A stretch of 64,000 bases of DNA from Terriglobia bacterium (GCA_021323595.1 JAJPKR010000014.1:62001-126000); one strand, 5' to 3'. Counted from the stretch's first letter, positions 28,403 to 39,232 are shown. The notes: generated from the letters alone by a model not told the origin. Translations and numbers: made by a program.

Positions 28403-30430
28403 CTACCAGACGCGGCAGGCCTTCGGACCGCGGTTCATCGCGGTATTCGGACCACAATGAAAGGCCGCCGCGAAATCCGGATCGTTTTGCACCGCGCCAT
28501 CGACGCGGAAGCGGCCTGGCGAATGCGGGTCCACCGTGGCCTCCAGGCGCGCCATCTGCGGCCGCACGTTTTGGCACCAGATCTGTCCGTAAGCCACGAA
28601 GAACAGTTGCGCCATCGTAAAGCCGTCAATGGAGCGGTGCATGCCCTGCGGCCCGAGCACGGACTCGAGCGCCGCGTAAGAGATGCGGAGGCCGCCGTTG
28701 TCGGCGGTGTTCTCGCCCAAGGTGAGGCGGCCGTTGAGATGCACGCCCGGCACGGGGCTGAAGCCGGAATATTCATCCACCAAACATTGCGCCCGCTGAT
28801 CGAAGGCTTTGGCGTCCGCTTCCGTCCACCAATCATGCAAGTTGCCGTGCGCGTCGAATTTGCGGCCTTCGTCGTCGAAGCCGTGCGTGAGCTCATGCCC
28901 GATCACCACGCCCATGCCGCCGAAATTGGCCGCGTCGGGCGCCTGGGCGCTGAAAAACGGCGGCTGCAGGATGCCGGCGGGAAAGACGATTTCGTTGCGG
29001 TTGGGCGAGTAATAGGCGTTCACCGTGGGCGGCGTCATGCCGAATTCATTCTTGTCGGGCGGCTTGCCGATGAACGAAAGGCGGCGATGCACCTCGAAGG
29101 CGTCGGCGCGCACGACGTCGCCGAGAAAGTCGGTGCGGCTCAGGCGAATGGAGCTATAGTCGCGCCACTTTTTGGGATAGCCGATCTTGTTGACGATGGC
29201 ATGCAGCTTCACCAGCGCCTGCCGCTTGGTCGCCTCGGTCATCCAGGGCAGGTCGGTGATATCGGTTTCCAGCGACCGCTCCAGCGCCTGCACCATCTGC
29301 TCGGCGCGCGCTTTGCTGCTCGGCGGGAAATAGCGCGCGACGTAGAGCTGGCCCAGGGCCTCGCCCAATTCTTCGTCGGTATAGCGCACGCAGCGCTTCC
29401 AGCGCGCCTGTTGCTCGGGAGCGCCGGTCAGCGTTTTGCCGTAGAAAGCGAAGTTCGCATCGACAAAGGGTTGCGACAAGTAGGGCGCAGCGGCATGCAC
29501 CCAATGCCAACGCAGGTAGGTTTTCCAGTCGGCGAGCGGACGCGCGGTGACGGCCGTTTGCAGGGCGGTGAAGAAGCCCGGCACGGCGACATTGATCTCG
29601 CGCACCGGCGGGGCGCCCACCTCGGTAAAAAAGCTGGTCCAATCGAGCGCCGGCGTCAGCCGCTCGAGTTGTTGCGCCGTCATCTTGTGATAGACGCGAT
29701 TGGGATCGCGGCGGGCGGCGCGCTCCAGGGATGCCTGCGCCAAGGCGGTTTCCACGCTCAAGACGGTGGCGGCTTCGCGGCGCGCCTGAGCGGGCGCGTC
29801 GCCGAGCAGCGTGAACATCTGGGCGACGTGGGCTTCGTATTGCTGCCGGAGAGCGGCCGATTTCGGATCGGTCCGGGTGTAATAGTCGCGATCCGGCAGC
29901 CCCAGCCCGCCTTGGTCGGCGGCGCCGATGACCATATCCGAGTTCTTGAAATCGGGCCGCGCGCCGAAGGAAAACATCACCGCGACGCCCTCGCGGTGCA
30001 GCCGCGCCACCTCCGCCATCAACTCGGCGCGGGTATGGATCGCGGCGATGCGCGCGAGCTCCGGCCGGAGGGGACGATCCCCGAGACGATCGATCTCGCC
30101 GGTATTCATGCAGGCGGCGTAAAAGTCCCCGACTTCCCGCTCGACCTGGGTGCGCCCGGGGCGGTCCGCCTCGACTCCGTCGAGAATGCCGCGCAGCTCC
30201 CGCCGATTGTTCTCGGCGAGCTCGTTGAAGCGCCCCCAGCTCGATTGGTCGGCGGGGATCGGGTGAGTGGCGTTCCAGGTGCCGCAGGCGTACTGGAAAA
30301 AGTCCGTGCAAGGATCGGCCTGGCGGTCCAGCGCCGACAGATCCACGCCCGGCGTCAAAGGCGACTGCGCCCAGGCGGCCGCCGACAGCACGGCCACGCC
30401 CACGATTCCCACGACGATGCGCCAACGCAC
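28403..30430 (-). CDS. M13 family (neprilysin-like) metallopeptidase
   Basis: Signal peptide, DPCTDFFQYACGTWNATHPIP, VNAYYSPNRNEIVFPAGILQPPFF, VIGHELTHGFDDEGRKFD, GENTADNGGL. Confidence 0.95.
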   Translation of the reverse strand: MRWRIVVGIVGVAVLSAAAWAQSPLTPGVDLSALDRQADPCTDFFQYACGTWNATHPIPADQSSWGRFNELAENNRRELRGILDGVEADRPGRTQVEREVGDFYAACMNTGEIDRLGDRPLRPELARIAAIHTRAELMAEVARLHREGVAVMFSFGARPDFKNSDMVIGAADQGGLGLPDRDYYTRTDPKSAALRQQYEAHVAQMFTLLGDAPAQARREAATVLSVETALAQASLERAARRDPNRVYHKMTAQQLERLTPALDWTSFFTEVGAPPVREINVAVPGFFTALQTAVTARPLADWKTYLRWHWVHAAAPYLSQPFVDANFAFYGKTLTGAPEQQARWKRCVRYTDEELGEALGQLYVARYFPPSSKARAEQMVQALERSLETDITDLPWMTEATKRQALVKLHAIVNKIGYPKKWRDYSSIRLSRTDFLGDVVRADAFEVHRRLSFIGKPPDKNEFGMTPPTVNAYYSPNRNEIVFPAGILQPPFFSAQAPDAANFGGMGVVIGHELTHGFDDEGRKFDAHGNLHDWWTEADAKAFDQRAQCLVDEYSGFSPVPGVHLNGRLTLGENTADNGGLRISYAALESVLGPQGMHRSIDGFTMAQLFFVAYGQIWCQNVRPQMARLEATVDPHSPGRFRVDGAVQNDPDFAAAFHCGPNTAMNRGPKACRVW

Positions 30431-30519
30431 GCCGACACCTCCCGCCGCGCCGTATGGCGCGAACCCGCCATTAAATCACAAGCGGGCGGCGCAAGGCGAG
30501 GGTGTGTCGAGGCCGCCGG

Positions 30520-30897
30520 CTAGCCGCTGTACGCCGTGGGATCCGCCAGGATCTTCTCGATTCCATCGCGCAGGCTTTGCAAGCTGAGCGGCTTGGCGAT
30601 AAAAAACGGCACGCCGGTGCTCTCGGCCATCTGCGAATCGTAGCCGGTCATGAAGAGCACGGGGACCTGCGGCCAGAGGCGGTGCAGCCGCTCCGCCAAC
30701 TGATGTCCGTTCATCTCCGGCATGGTGATATCGCTCACAACAAGATCGAAGCCGCTCTTCTCGCGCGCCGCCAGATCCAGGGCCTGGCTGGGCAGGGTCA
30801 TGGTAGTGACTTCGTGGCCCAAATGCTTCAGCATTTCCGCCGTGGTTTCCGCCACCGCGGGTTCATCCTCGACCAGCAGGATGCGCACACGCTTCAT
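30520..30897 (-). CDS. Single-domain response regulator (receiver only)
   Basis: ILLVEDEPAVAETTAEML, DLVVSDITMPEMNGHQLAERL, FMTGYDS; no output domain. Confidence 0.9.
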   Translation of the reverse strand: MKRVRILLVEDEPAVAETTAEMLKHLGHEVTTMTLPSQALDLAAREKSGFDLVVSDITMPEMNGHQLAERLHRLWPQVPVLFMTGYDSQMAESTGVPFFIAKPLSLQSLRDGIEKILADPTAYSG

Positions 30898-32693
30898 CGG
30901 GACGCCTCCATCGCGACCGCTGCTTCAGCGGCCGGAGCAAACGGCAACAATATTTCGAACCGCGCGCCCTGGCCCGGCGCGCTGTCCACCGTAATCACTC
31001 CTCCGTGTCCCTGCACAATACCGTACACGATTGCGAGGCCAAGTCCAGTGCCTTTGCCGGGCATTTTCGTGGAAAAAAATGGCTCGAAGATGCGGCTGCG
31101 CACCTCGTCCGACATTCCGTGCCCATTGTCACTGACCGAAAGGACAGCCCAGCAGCCCGGTTCCTTGTCGGGCGGCGCGAAGTCAGCCCGGTCCTCAAGG
31201 CTGACGACCAGCCGCCCGCCCGCCTCCGGCAGCGCTTGGCGCGCGTTCAGGCACAAGTTCAGCAGCACCTGCTGCAATTGCGTTCTGTTGCCGCGCACGC
31301 TCCCGGGGCGGCAGCGGATATCGACGGCGATGGTGATGTTTTCCGGCAGGCCGCTGCGCAGCATCTCGCAGGTTTGGCTGACGAGCGCGGCGAGATCCAG
31401 CGGCGCCATCTCCACGCGCTGGCGCCGGGAGAAGGCCAGCAGCTGCGCCACCAAGTCCGCGGCGCGCCGGCCGGAATCGCCAATGGTGCGAATGCGGTCG
31501 GCGCAATCGCCGGGCAGGCTATCCTCGTATTTCACCTTGATCAACTCGACCTGCCCGAGCACCGCGGTCAAAAGATTGTTGAAGTCGTGAGCCACGCCCG
31601 CGGTGAGCGTGCCGATGGCCTCCATTTTTTGCGATTGCAGGAGCTGGCTTTGCAACTGCTTTTCGGCGGTGACGTCCCAGAGCACGCTGCGCGCGCCCGT
31701 CCACTTGCCGCTGCGGTCGAAGGTGGCGCGAATGAAAAAACGCATGGTGTGCGTGCGCCCGTCAGCGCCGAGGAAATCGGCCTCGAGGCCGTCCAGTCTG
31801 CCGGCGCGCCGCACCTGCTCCAGCACCGCTTCCGGCGAGGGCAGGGAGGCGGCAGAAGCGGGCACGGTGAATTCCCGGATCAAATGGCCGATCACGCACT
31901 CCCGCGGCAGCCCGAGAATGTCGAGCGCGACCTGGTTGATTTCGGTGACTTCTCCGCGGGAGTTCACGGTGTGATACCAGAGCGGGGAGCGGTGAAACAG
32001 ATCACTCAGGTAATCGCGGCCGGCTTCCGCCAAGCCCCTCTGCTCATCCACCGCGAAGAGCACCATGGCGAGCCCGCAGAAGACCTTGCTGATCAGCGTC
32101 TGCGCGTCCACCAAGGCGCCGGTCTCGATCTGGGCCCAGGTGGCCCACAGCCAAGGCGCAAGAACAAATCCCAAACCCCAGCCGATCAGCGCCAGCGCCA
32201 GCACCCAGCGGGTGAGGCGAGAGCCGATTCCCAGGCGCAAGATCGCCAGGCCGCCGATAATGGGCAAGACGCCAAAAGCCACCGTCTGCGCCACCGGCCG
32301 CCATTCCGGCTTGAAGACGACCCAGGCAGCCAAGACCGCGGCAAAGGCGCGTGCGCCCCAGCCCACGGCGCGCCGCCGCCCGCTCACCTTTCCGGCCTCT
32401 TCGGCGCGGGCGCCAACCGGCAAGTAAAATACCCAATCCACGAACAGCAGGATGGCCAGCACCAAAAGCCCGTCGGCAACGGCGCCGGTGAGCGGCATGC
32501 CGATGCCGGCGCGCTGCAGCACTTGCAGAAAGAAATGCACCGCCATCACGCCCCAGGCCCACAGCCAAGCGCGGCGCAAGCGCCGGCGCGCTGGCGGGAA
32601 TGGCACGTAGAGCAGCACAACCGTGATCGCAACCGCGGCGCAGGCGCCAAGAAGCGAAATCGAGGCGTTGAAATTCACGGCTGGTCCCGACAC
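30894..32693 (-). CDS. Membrane PAS-domain sensor histidine kinase
   Basis: Multiple TM segments, PAS/PAC, GVAHDFNNLLTAVLGQVELI H-box, SVSDNGHGMSDEVRSRIFEPFFSTK, GTGLGLAIVYGIV; 4-nt overlap with the receiver gene. Confidence 0.93.
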   Translation of the reverse strand: MSGPAVNFNASISLLGACAAVAITVVLLYVPFPPARRRLRRAWLWAWGVMAVHFFLQVLQRAGIGMPLTGAVADGLLVLAILLFVDWVFYLPVGARAEEAGKVSGRRRAVGWGARAFAAVLAAWVVFKPEWRPVAQTVAFGVLPIIGGLAILRLGIGSRLTRWVLALALIGWGLGFVLAPWLWATWAQIETGALVDAQTLISKVFCGLAMVLFAVDEQRGLAEAGRDYLSDLFHRSPLWYHTVNSRGEVTEINQVALDILGLPRECVIGHLIREFTVPASAASLPSPEAVLEQVRRAGRLDGLEADFLGADGRTHTMRFFIRATFDRSGKWTGARSVLWDVTAEKQLQSQLLQSQKMEAIGTLTAGVAHDFNNLLTAVLGQVELIKVKYEDSLPGDCADRIRTIGDSGRRAADLVAQLLAFSRRQRVEMAPLDLAALVSQTCEMLRSGLPENITIAVDIRCRPGSVRGNRTQLQQVLLNLCLNARQALPEAGGRLVVSLEDRADFAPPDKEPGCWAVLSVSDNGHGMSDEVRSRIFEPFFSTKMPGKGTGLGLAIVYGIVQGHGGVITVDSAPGQGARFEILLPFAPAAEAAVAMEASR

Positions 32694-32831
32694 TACCGCG
32701 CCGGCGGCGCGGAAACAAGCTGGCCGGTAACTCTCTTGCCATTACTCATACGGACCCGATTCTTTAGAATTTCCTAATTCGCCGGGCGCTCGGGGAAGGG
32801 TCGGCGAGGGCAGGGCCGCACAAGGCCGGCG

Positions 32832-33515
32832 CTAGGCCGCCGCGCCCGGCGAGGAGCGATCGTCCCGGGCGGGATGCTGCGGCGGACGGCGAGATAAGCG
32901 CACCAATCGAAAGATCGAATAGGCGCTGGCGGCGATGGCGACGAAGACCAAGAAATAGATCACGTAACGGAAACTGGGCGTATTCAGCCAGGCGACGATG
33001 CCGCGCCCGAACTTGACGGCGAGCGCGGCCTCGATGAAAAAGCGGGCGAAGCGCATCGCGCCCAGCACCAGCATGAAGCGCGTTTTCGGCACCTCCAGCG
33101 CGCCCGCTGCCAGCACCCATGCGGTGTAAGGAAACGGCGGCGGAATGATGGCCGGCGCGGCGAACAGTTCCGGCCCATAGCGGGTGACGCGGTTGTGCAA
33201 TTGCTGGTAGCGCCGGGGCGAAATCTGGGCCTTGATGAACGTCTCGCCGCCTTTGGCGCCCACCCAATAGCTCACGTAGGAGCCGATCACCGATCCGACG
33301 GTGGCGCCGATGGCATACAAATAGAATTGATCGCGCTGCACCGATGAAAGCACGATTACCAAGATGTCGTTGGCAAAGGGCAGGGTCAAAAAGCTGGAGT
33401 CCAAGGCACTGAGGATTACCAGGCCAAAAAAGCCGAGATGCAAGAAGAAATAGAAGATCGCGGCGGCCCAGCCTTTATGAACCGGCAAAAGCGGGCGCGC
33501 CGCTTTCGCCGGCAC
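32832..33515 (-). CDS. DedA/VTT-family membrane protein
   Basis: HLGFFGLVILSALDSSFLTLPFANDILVIVLS, GATVGSVIGSYVSYWVGAKGG, PPPFPYTAWVLAAGALEVPKTRFMLVLGAMRFARF. GTG at 33515 is the proposed start; the longer ORF overlaps the upstream gene. Confidence 0.7.
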   Translation of the reverse strand: MPAKAARPLLPVHKGWAAAIFYFFLHLGFFGLVILSALDSSFLTLPFANDILVIVLSSVQRDQFYLYAIGATVGSVIGSYVSYWVGAKGGETFIKAQISPRRYQQLHNRVTRYGPELFAAPAIIPPPFPYTAWVLAAGALEVPKTRFMLVLGAMRFARFFIEAALAVKFGRGIVAWLNTPSFRYVIYFLVFVAIAASAYSIFRLVRLSRRPPQHPARDDRSSPGAAA

Positions 33516-33649
33516 CTGCAGAATCAGCGCCGCGAGAGCGAAGCAGCGCGGCCGCTCCGGGCCGGGGAGCGATTCCCGCTGCCCGCGGCTTACGGGCTTC
33601 GAGGCGTGCCCGCAAGCGTTCCGGCGCGCGGGCGCCTCACGCAATTGAC

Positions 33650-34255
33650 TTACTGCACCCACTGCAGCCGTGCCGTGATCCGAGCCGAAAAATCCTCTTC
33701 CGCTTCCGACCACAATCGCCGCCGGTCGGGATGCACCGCCGCCGCGAGGCGATTCGAAAACGCAACCAGAGCCGCCAAATTCTCCTGGAACTTGCGTTTG
33801 GTTTCCACATTGGCCGGCTGCTCGGGAGCTAAAAACAGCGCTTCCGGACCTAAGTCGATCGCCAGATCGCCCTCCTCGCGCGGGCACGCCGCCGCGGCGC
33901 TCTCGAAATGAGGGCCGAAGAGGGCAACCCGGACCGGGCTGGGAGTTCGCTGCCAAGGAGAGCCGGGTGGCGCCGAGGCCGGCACCCACACGTCCCAAGC
34001 GCTCTCGGCTTCGAAGGCATAGTCGTCGTGGAGGTGTTCGCGCAACAGCGCGATCGCCTCGGCAATCGCGAGCCCGGGCGCGAAGCGTTCCTCAAGCAGC
34101 GCCGGCTGCGTCCAATCGAGCGGCGTCACGCGCACGCCGCGCACGCCCGGCGCGAGGCGCGACTCGGGCAACGCGCGCAGGGCAGCTTCGAGGGGAGCCA
34201 GGGTCGGTTGGGCGCGCGGCGGCAGCCACAAATTCAGAAAGACCCGATCCGCCAT
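33650..34255 (-). CDS. Conserved-looking hypothetical protein (201 aa)
   Basis: ATG start, natural composition, codes between two intergenic boundaries; no family recognised. Confidence 0.55.
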   Translation of the reverse strand: MADRVFLNLWLPPRAQPTLAPLEAALRALPESRLAPGVRGVRVTPLDWTQPALLEERFAPGLAIAEAIALLREHLHDDYAFEAESAWDVWVPASAPPGSPWQRTPSPVRVALFGPHFESAAAACPREEGDLAIDLGPEALFLAPEQPANVETKRKFQENLAALVAFSNRLAAAVHPDRRRLWSEAEEDFSARITARLQWVQ

Positions 34256-34358
34256 GCGCTCTCAGGTTATCGCGAGAAGCGAGCCGCGTGTCGCAGCCGT
34301 TCGCTACTCGCGAATTCGCACTTTGGATTGGCCTGCGCGGGCTTAAAATGCGTTGCAG

Positions 34359-34553
34359 ATGGATAGCCCTCAGGAACGCGCCTATCGTTCGGCATTCCGC
34401 CGGGTGGAGGCTTTGCAGATCGAACTCGCCCGCCACGTCTATTCGGTCCAGAGGCGCCAAGAGGCGGAGCGCAAGCTGGAAGAAGCCATGAAGGCTTTGG
34501 ATGCGGCGCGCCGCGATCTGCTGCGCCTGCGCCGCCTCAAACAGGCCGCTTAA
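34359..34553 (+). CDS. Small coiled-coil hypothetical protein
   Basis: MDSPQERAYRSAFRRVEALQIELARHVYSVQRRQEAERKLEEAMKALDAARRDLLRLRRLKQAA: strong helical heptad pattern. Confidence 0.5.
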   Translation: MDSPQERAYRSAFRRVEALQIELARHVYSVQRRQEAERKLEEAMKALDAARRDLLRLRRLKQAA

Positions 34554-34657
34554 CCGCCGCGCCTTTCACAATCGCCGTCACGCGGCCGTTTTTCCCGGGC
34601 TGGGCGCGCGCCTGCCTTCGGCTCGTGAAACGTTCCGGCCCGGGCTAGACTGGCGGC

Positions 34658-35281
34658 GTGACCGGATTGCGTTGGAGCGCGGCCGTGATCGCGATCACGG
34701 CGCTGTTTTTGCCGGCGCTCAGCTTTATGGCGCCGGGCATTCGAGCCCGCTGGTCTATCGCCGGCATGACGGAAGCGTTGGGGCAAGCGGCGCGGCCCGC
34801 GTCGGAGCCCGCCCGCCACGGCGAACAACCCACGCTGCCCCAGGTGATGCGGCAAATCCTGCGAATACGCGCGCAATTCGAACAGCTCTCACGCCGCCGG
34901 CAAGCCTCGATCCCGTGGTCCTATCGCTTGGCCGCCGCGATTCCGGCGGTGCTGATCGTTGCGGGGATTTGCGCGATTCTCGCCCTGGTGGCGGTGGCCG
35001 CGCGTTGGCGCCGCGTTTTGCAGGCGGCGGCGGTGATCGGGGCCTGCGCGGCGGTGTATGTCTTGAGCGCGGCCGCAATCCTCGCGCGCGTCATCGGCCG
35101 CGAGATCGCCTCCGGCGCCGAGCAGGCACAAAAAGCCCTGCCGCTTTTGGGCGCCCTCGACCTGGGCGGACGCCTGCGGGCTGAAATTCAGGTCAGCGCG
35201 CAGCCGGGCCTATATATCCTTCTCGCCGCATTCCTGGCGCTCCTGCTCTTGCCTCTGCCGCCGCGGCGGCGGGTGGCGTAG
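34658..35281 (+). CDS. Hypothetical membrane protein
   Basis: N-terminal and internal hydrophobic helices (AIPAVLIVAGICAILALVAVAA, AAVIGACAAVYVLSAAAIL, LYILLAAFLALLLLPLPP). Confidence 0.5.
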   Translation: MTGLRWSAAVIAITALFLPALSFMAPGIRARWSIAGMTEALGQAARPASEPARHGEQPTLPQVMRQILRIRAQFEQLSRRRQASIPWSYRLAAAIPAVLIVAGICAILALVAVAARWRRVLQAAAVIGACAAVYVLSAAAILARVIGREIASGAEQAQKALPLLGALDLGGRLRAEIQVSAQPGLYILLAAFLALLLLPLPPRRRVA

Positions 35282-35322
35282 ATTCAGCCGAGAGGCGCGG
35301 CCAGGCCATGGCATCCTAAGGC

Positions 35323-36372
<1,050 letters not shown>

Positions 36373-36496
36373 CGCCGCCCGGCTTTCCGCACAGGCGTCC
36401 GGCAACCTTCCCTAATGGAAATTGGGCTGGGCAGGGTTCACAATAGAAACAGCACAAGACAGAGGGAATCGGACGCGTCCTCGCGGGGATTATGAA

Positions 36497-36517
36497 GGGA
36501 TGCTGAAGCCGCATCCC
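36497..36517 (+). other. Hairpin gggatgc-N7-gcatccc in the long leader of the FecR-domain gene
   Basis: Perfect 7-bp arms. Confidence 0.45.
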
Positions 36518-36608
36518 ACGGTAACCCGGCCCGGCGCAATACGTTACGAAAGTTGAAACGTGGCTGGCATGGGTTTAGTCCATTAAGCGAGCAGCAAAAC
36601 GAAAGCCC

Positions 36609-36623
36609 CCGGGCCAAGCCCGG
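36609..36623 (+). other. RBS-proximal hairpin ccgggc-caa-gcccgg
   Basis: Perfect 6-bp arms, 3-nt loop, abutting the cggagg RBS and about 12 nt before the ATG at 36636. Confidence 0.45.
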
Positions 36624-36635
36624 CGGAGGTGCCCT

Positions 36636-39170
36636 ATGCGGCGGTTCTTCAATTCATGGCGTTCGATCTCAGGGATGAGCCTTTTGGTTGGCGTGGCCCT
36701 GTTGTTGGCCGCGCCGCCAGCCCGCGCCGACTCCCCCGGCGTCGCCCGGATCAGCCTGGTGAACGGCGACGTCAGCATGCTGCGCCAAGGCGGCAACGCT
36801 TGGACGTCGGCGGTCTTGAACACGCCGCTGGTGCAGGGCGACGAGATTTACGTGCCCGGGGACGGGCGCGCCGAGATCGAGTTTGACTATGCCGACGTCG
36901 CCCGTTTGGCGGCCGGCACCGATCTGGTGATTTCCAGTTTCAACGGCAATCAGCTGCAGGTGCAATTGAAGAGCGGCACGCTCAGCTGCAGCGCCATCGG
37001 CGACCATTTTCTCAACACGGAAATCGACACGCCGAACATGAGCGTGCGGCCGACGCAGGGCGGGACGCTGCGCGTGGACGTGGTGGATGCCAGCCACACC
37101 AGCGCCACCGTATGGTCGGGCACGGCGCAGGTCTTCACGCCGCAGGGTTCGGTGGTGGTGCGCGCCGGCCAGCAAGCGCAGATCGAAGGCAGCAGCAATC
37201 CCCAATTTCAAGTGGTGGACGCGCCGCAGCAAGACGCGTGGGACCAGTGGGTGAACACTCGGGAAAACCGGATTCTCGACGCGCGCGACTATCGCGACCG
37301 CTACGTCAACACGGAGATTTACGGCGGCGAGGATCTCGACAGTTACGGCCACTGGGTCTGGGTGCCGGGCTACGGCCGTTGCTGGACGCCGCTCTACACC
37401 GTCGCCGACTGGTCGCCGTATTATTTCGGCCGCTGGGTGTGGACGCCGTACTACGGCTGGACGTGGGTTTCCTATGAGCCGTGGGGCTGGGCGCCGTACC
37501 ACTATGGCCGCTGGTTCTGGAGAGCCGGCTTCGGCTGGTGCTGGTGGCCGGGAGGCTTTTACGGCCCGCACTGGTGGGCGCCTGCCTATGTCTCCTTCTT
37601 CGTCGGCGGCCCGCACTGGGGCCTGAGCTTCGGCTTCGGCGGCTACGGCGGCATCGGCTGGATTCCGCTGGCGCCCTACGAGCCCTACTACGGCTATAGC
37701 CGCGCCCGGTATATCACGAACATCACGAACGTGACGAACATCTACAACATCACCAACGTCACGAACGTGACCAACATCAACGGTATGCGCGTGCGCCACG
37801 GCGTCGCGATCGACCGCCTGGCGAATGCGCGGGTGCGCGGCGGCATCATTGCCGTTTCACAGCAAGGCTTCGCCTCGGGGCGGGTGGATCAGATCGGGCG
37901 CGTGCTGCCGGTGAGCGCGTTGCGCGACGTGCGCAGCGTGCGCGGCACGGCGCCGATCGCGCCCACCCGCGCGGCGCTCGATCCGCTGCCTGGGCGGCGC
38001 GGCGTGGCGCCGCCGGCACGTATCCAGGACACACGCGTGTTCAGCCATCGGCCGGTAACGGTACGGGCCAACGAGAGCGCGCGTTTGGCGGCGGTGGAAA
38101 ATTCGATGGCCAGCGCGCGCAGCCGGGCGGGCTTGACGCCGCGGCTGCCGGTGATGCGCGCCGATGGGCGGCCGGCAGCGCCGGCCGGCGGCATCGGCAT
38201 GGCGGAGAGCCGCAACGTGCGGCCGGCGAATCCCGCCGGGCCGCGCTTCGAGAACATGCGGCCCCAGCCGGCAGCGGGCAACGCGCCGCGCAGTCTGGGG
38301 CAAGTGGCGAACGAGGGCCGCGGGATGCGGCCGGCGAGCCCGACGGTTCCGCGCTTCGAGATCGTGCGCCCGAATGCCGGCTCGGCACCGGGTGACGCGC
38401 GCGGTGCCGCGACGGGCGGTACCGCACCGGCCAACGGCGGCTGGCGGCACTTCGGCGCGCCGGCCAACAGCGACCCGCGGATGGCCGCGCCCGCGCCCGC
38501 GCCGCGCGCCACAGGCGGCAACGGCGGCGGGTTCGAGAATCACCCCATGGGCGGCTCGGGCGCGCGCGTCAGCGCGCCGCGCGGGAACGCAGATGGCGGC
38601 GGGTTCAACGGCCCGGCGCGGGATTCCGCGCCCAGCCGCGGCAACAGCCGCGGGTTCGAGAATCGTCCGGCGGCGCCCCGCGGCGACGCCGGCGGCCGCG
38701 CGCCGGCACAGCCGGCGCCGGCACGGCCACAGGCGCGGCCCGCGCCCAGCTCCGACCATCAGCATTTGGCCGGAGCGCGCTTTGAAAACCACCCCATGGG
38801 CGCGTACGGGAACTATAGCCGCGCCTCGTCGGACTTCGGCGGCCGCGGCGCAAGCGGCGGCAGCCGCGGTTTCGGCATTTATCGCGGCTCGCCCTCCTAC
38901 AGCGCGGCAGGGCAGCCGGCCTATCGCAACTCGGGGCCGCGCTACTCGGAACCGCGCTACTCCGCGCCGCAATATTCGACGCCTCGGTATTCCGGCCGAG
39001 GCTATTCCGAGCCGCGCTACTCGATGCCGTCGCGGTCGTATTCGATGCCGTCGCGGTCGTACTCGATGCCGTCGCGGTCGTATTCTGCTCCTTCGCGCTC
39101 GTACTCGGCGCCTTCGCGCTCGTATTCCGCGCCGCGGTCAAACGGGGGCGGCTGGCATAGCCGGCGCTAG
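36636..39170 (+). CDS. Secreted FecR-domain protein with aromatic DUF6600-type repeats and low-complexity C-terminal tail
   Basis: Signal peptide; FecR-like QGDEIYVPGDGRAEIEFDY; W/Y/G-rich tandem region GHWVWVPGYGRCWTPLY...GRWVWTPYYGWTWVSYEPWGWAPYHYGRW; ITNITNVTNIYNITNVTNVTNIN; YSMPSRS repeats. Confidence 0.85.
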   Translation: MRRFFNSWRSISGMSLLVGVALLLAAPPARADSPGVARISLVNGDVSMLRQGGNAWTSAVLNTPLVQGDEIYVPGDGRAEIEFDYADVARLAAGTDLVISSFNGNQLQVQLKSGTLSCSAIGDHFLNTEIDTPNMSVRPTQGGTLRVDVVDASHTSATVWSGTAQVFTPQGSVVVRAGQQAQIEGSSNPQFQVVDAPQQDAWDQWVNTRENRILDARDYRDRYVNTEIYGGEDLDSYGHWVWVPGYGRCWTPLYTVADWSPYYFGRWVWTPYYGWTWVSYEPWGWAPYHYGRWFWRAGFGWCWWPGGFYGPHWWAPAYVSFFVGGPHWGLSFGFGGYGGIGWIPLAPYEPYYGYSRARYITNITNVTNIYNITNVTNVTNINGMRVRHGVAIDRLANARVRGGIIAVSQQGFASGRVDQIGRVLPVSALRDVRSVRGTAPIAPTRAALDPLPGRRGVAPPARIQDTRVFSHRPVTVRANESARLAAVENSMASARSRAGLTPRLPVMRADGRPAAPAGGIGMAESRNVRPANPAGPRFENMRPQPAAGNAPRSLGQVANEGRGMRPASPTVPRFEIVRPNAGSAPGDARGAATGGTAPANGGWRHFGAPANSDPRMAAPAPAPRATGGNGGGFENHPMGGSGARVSAPRGNADGGGFNGPARDSAPSRGNSRGFENRPAAPRGDAGGRAPAQPAPARPQARPAPSSDHQHLAGARFENHPMGAYGNYSRASSDFGGRGASGGSRGFGIYRGSPSYSAAGQPAYRNSGPRYSEPRYSAPQYSTPRYSGRGYSEPRYSMPSRSYSMPSRSYSMPSRSYSAPSRSYSAPSRSYSAPRSNGGGWHSRR
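39018..39143 (+). repeat. 21-bp tandem repeat encoding YS(M/A)PSRS, about 6 units
   Basis: tactcgatgccgtcgcggtcg and near-copies in succession. Confidence 0.9.
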
Positions 39171-39199
39171 GGCGAATCGTTTACCCGCTTAGCTGATTG

Positions 39200-39232
39200 C
39201 ATCCCCCGGCCGCAGCCAGGCCGGGGGATGCG
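39200..39232. terminator. Terminator-like perfect hairpin gcatcccccggcc-N7-ggccgggggatgc
   Basis: 13-bp perfect arms, 7-nt loop, 30 nt after the FecR gene stop; no T-tract follows. Confidence 0.65.

Noticed and set aside
28457-30523. 688-aa plus-strand ORF antisense to the M13 peptidase
   Set aside because: Shadow ORF; the M13 gene has a full set of catalytic motifs.
32729-32743. Minus-strand TGGCAAGAGAGTTAC as a sigma54 promoter for the histidine kinase
   Set aside because: The essential GC of the -12 element is AC.
36560-36635. c-di-GMP-I (GEMM) riboswitch-like string cgaaagcccccgggcc before the FecR gene
   Set aside because: Only a short resemblance to part of the 5' half; the diagnostic 3' half is not present before the start codon. 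A covariance-model scan would decide.
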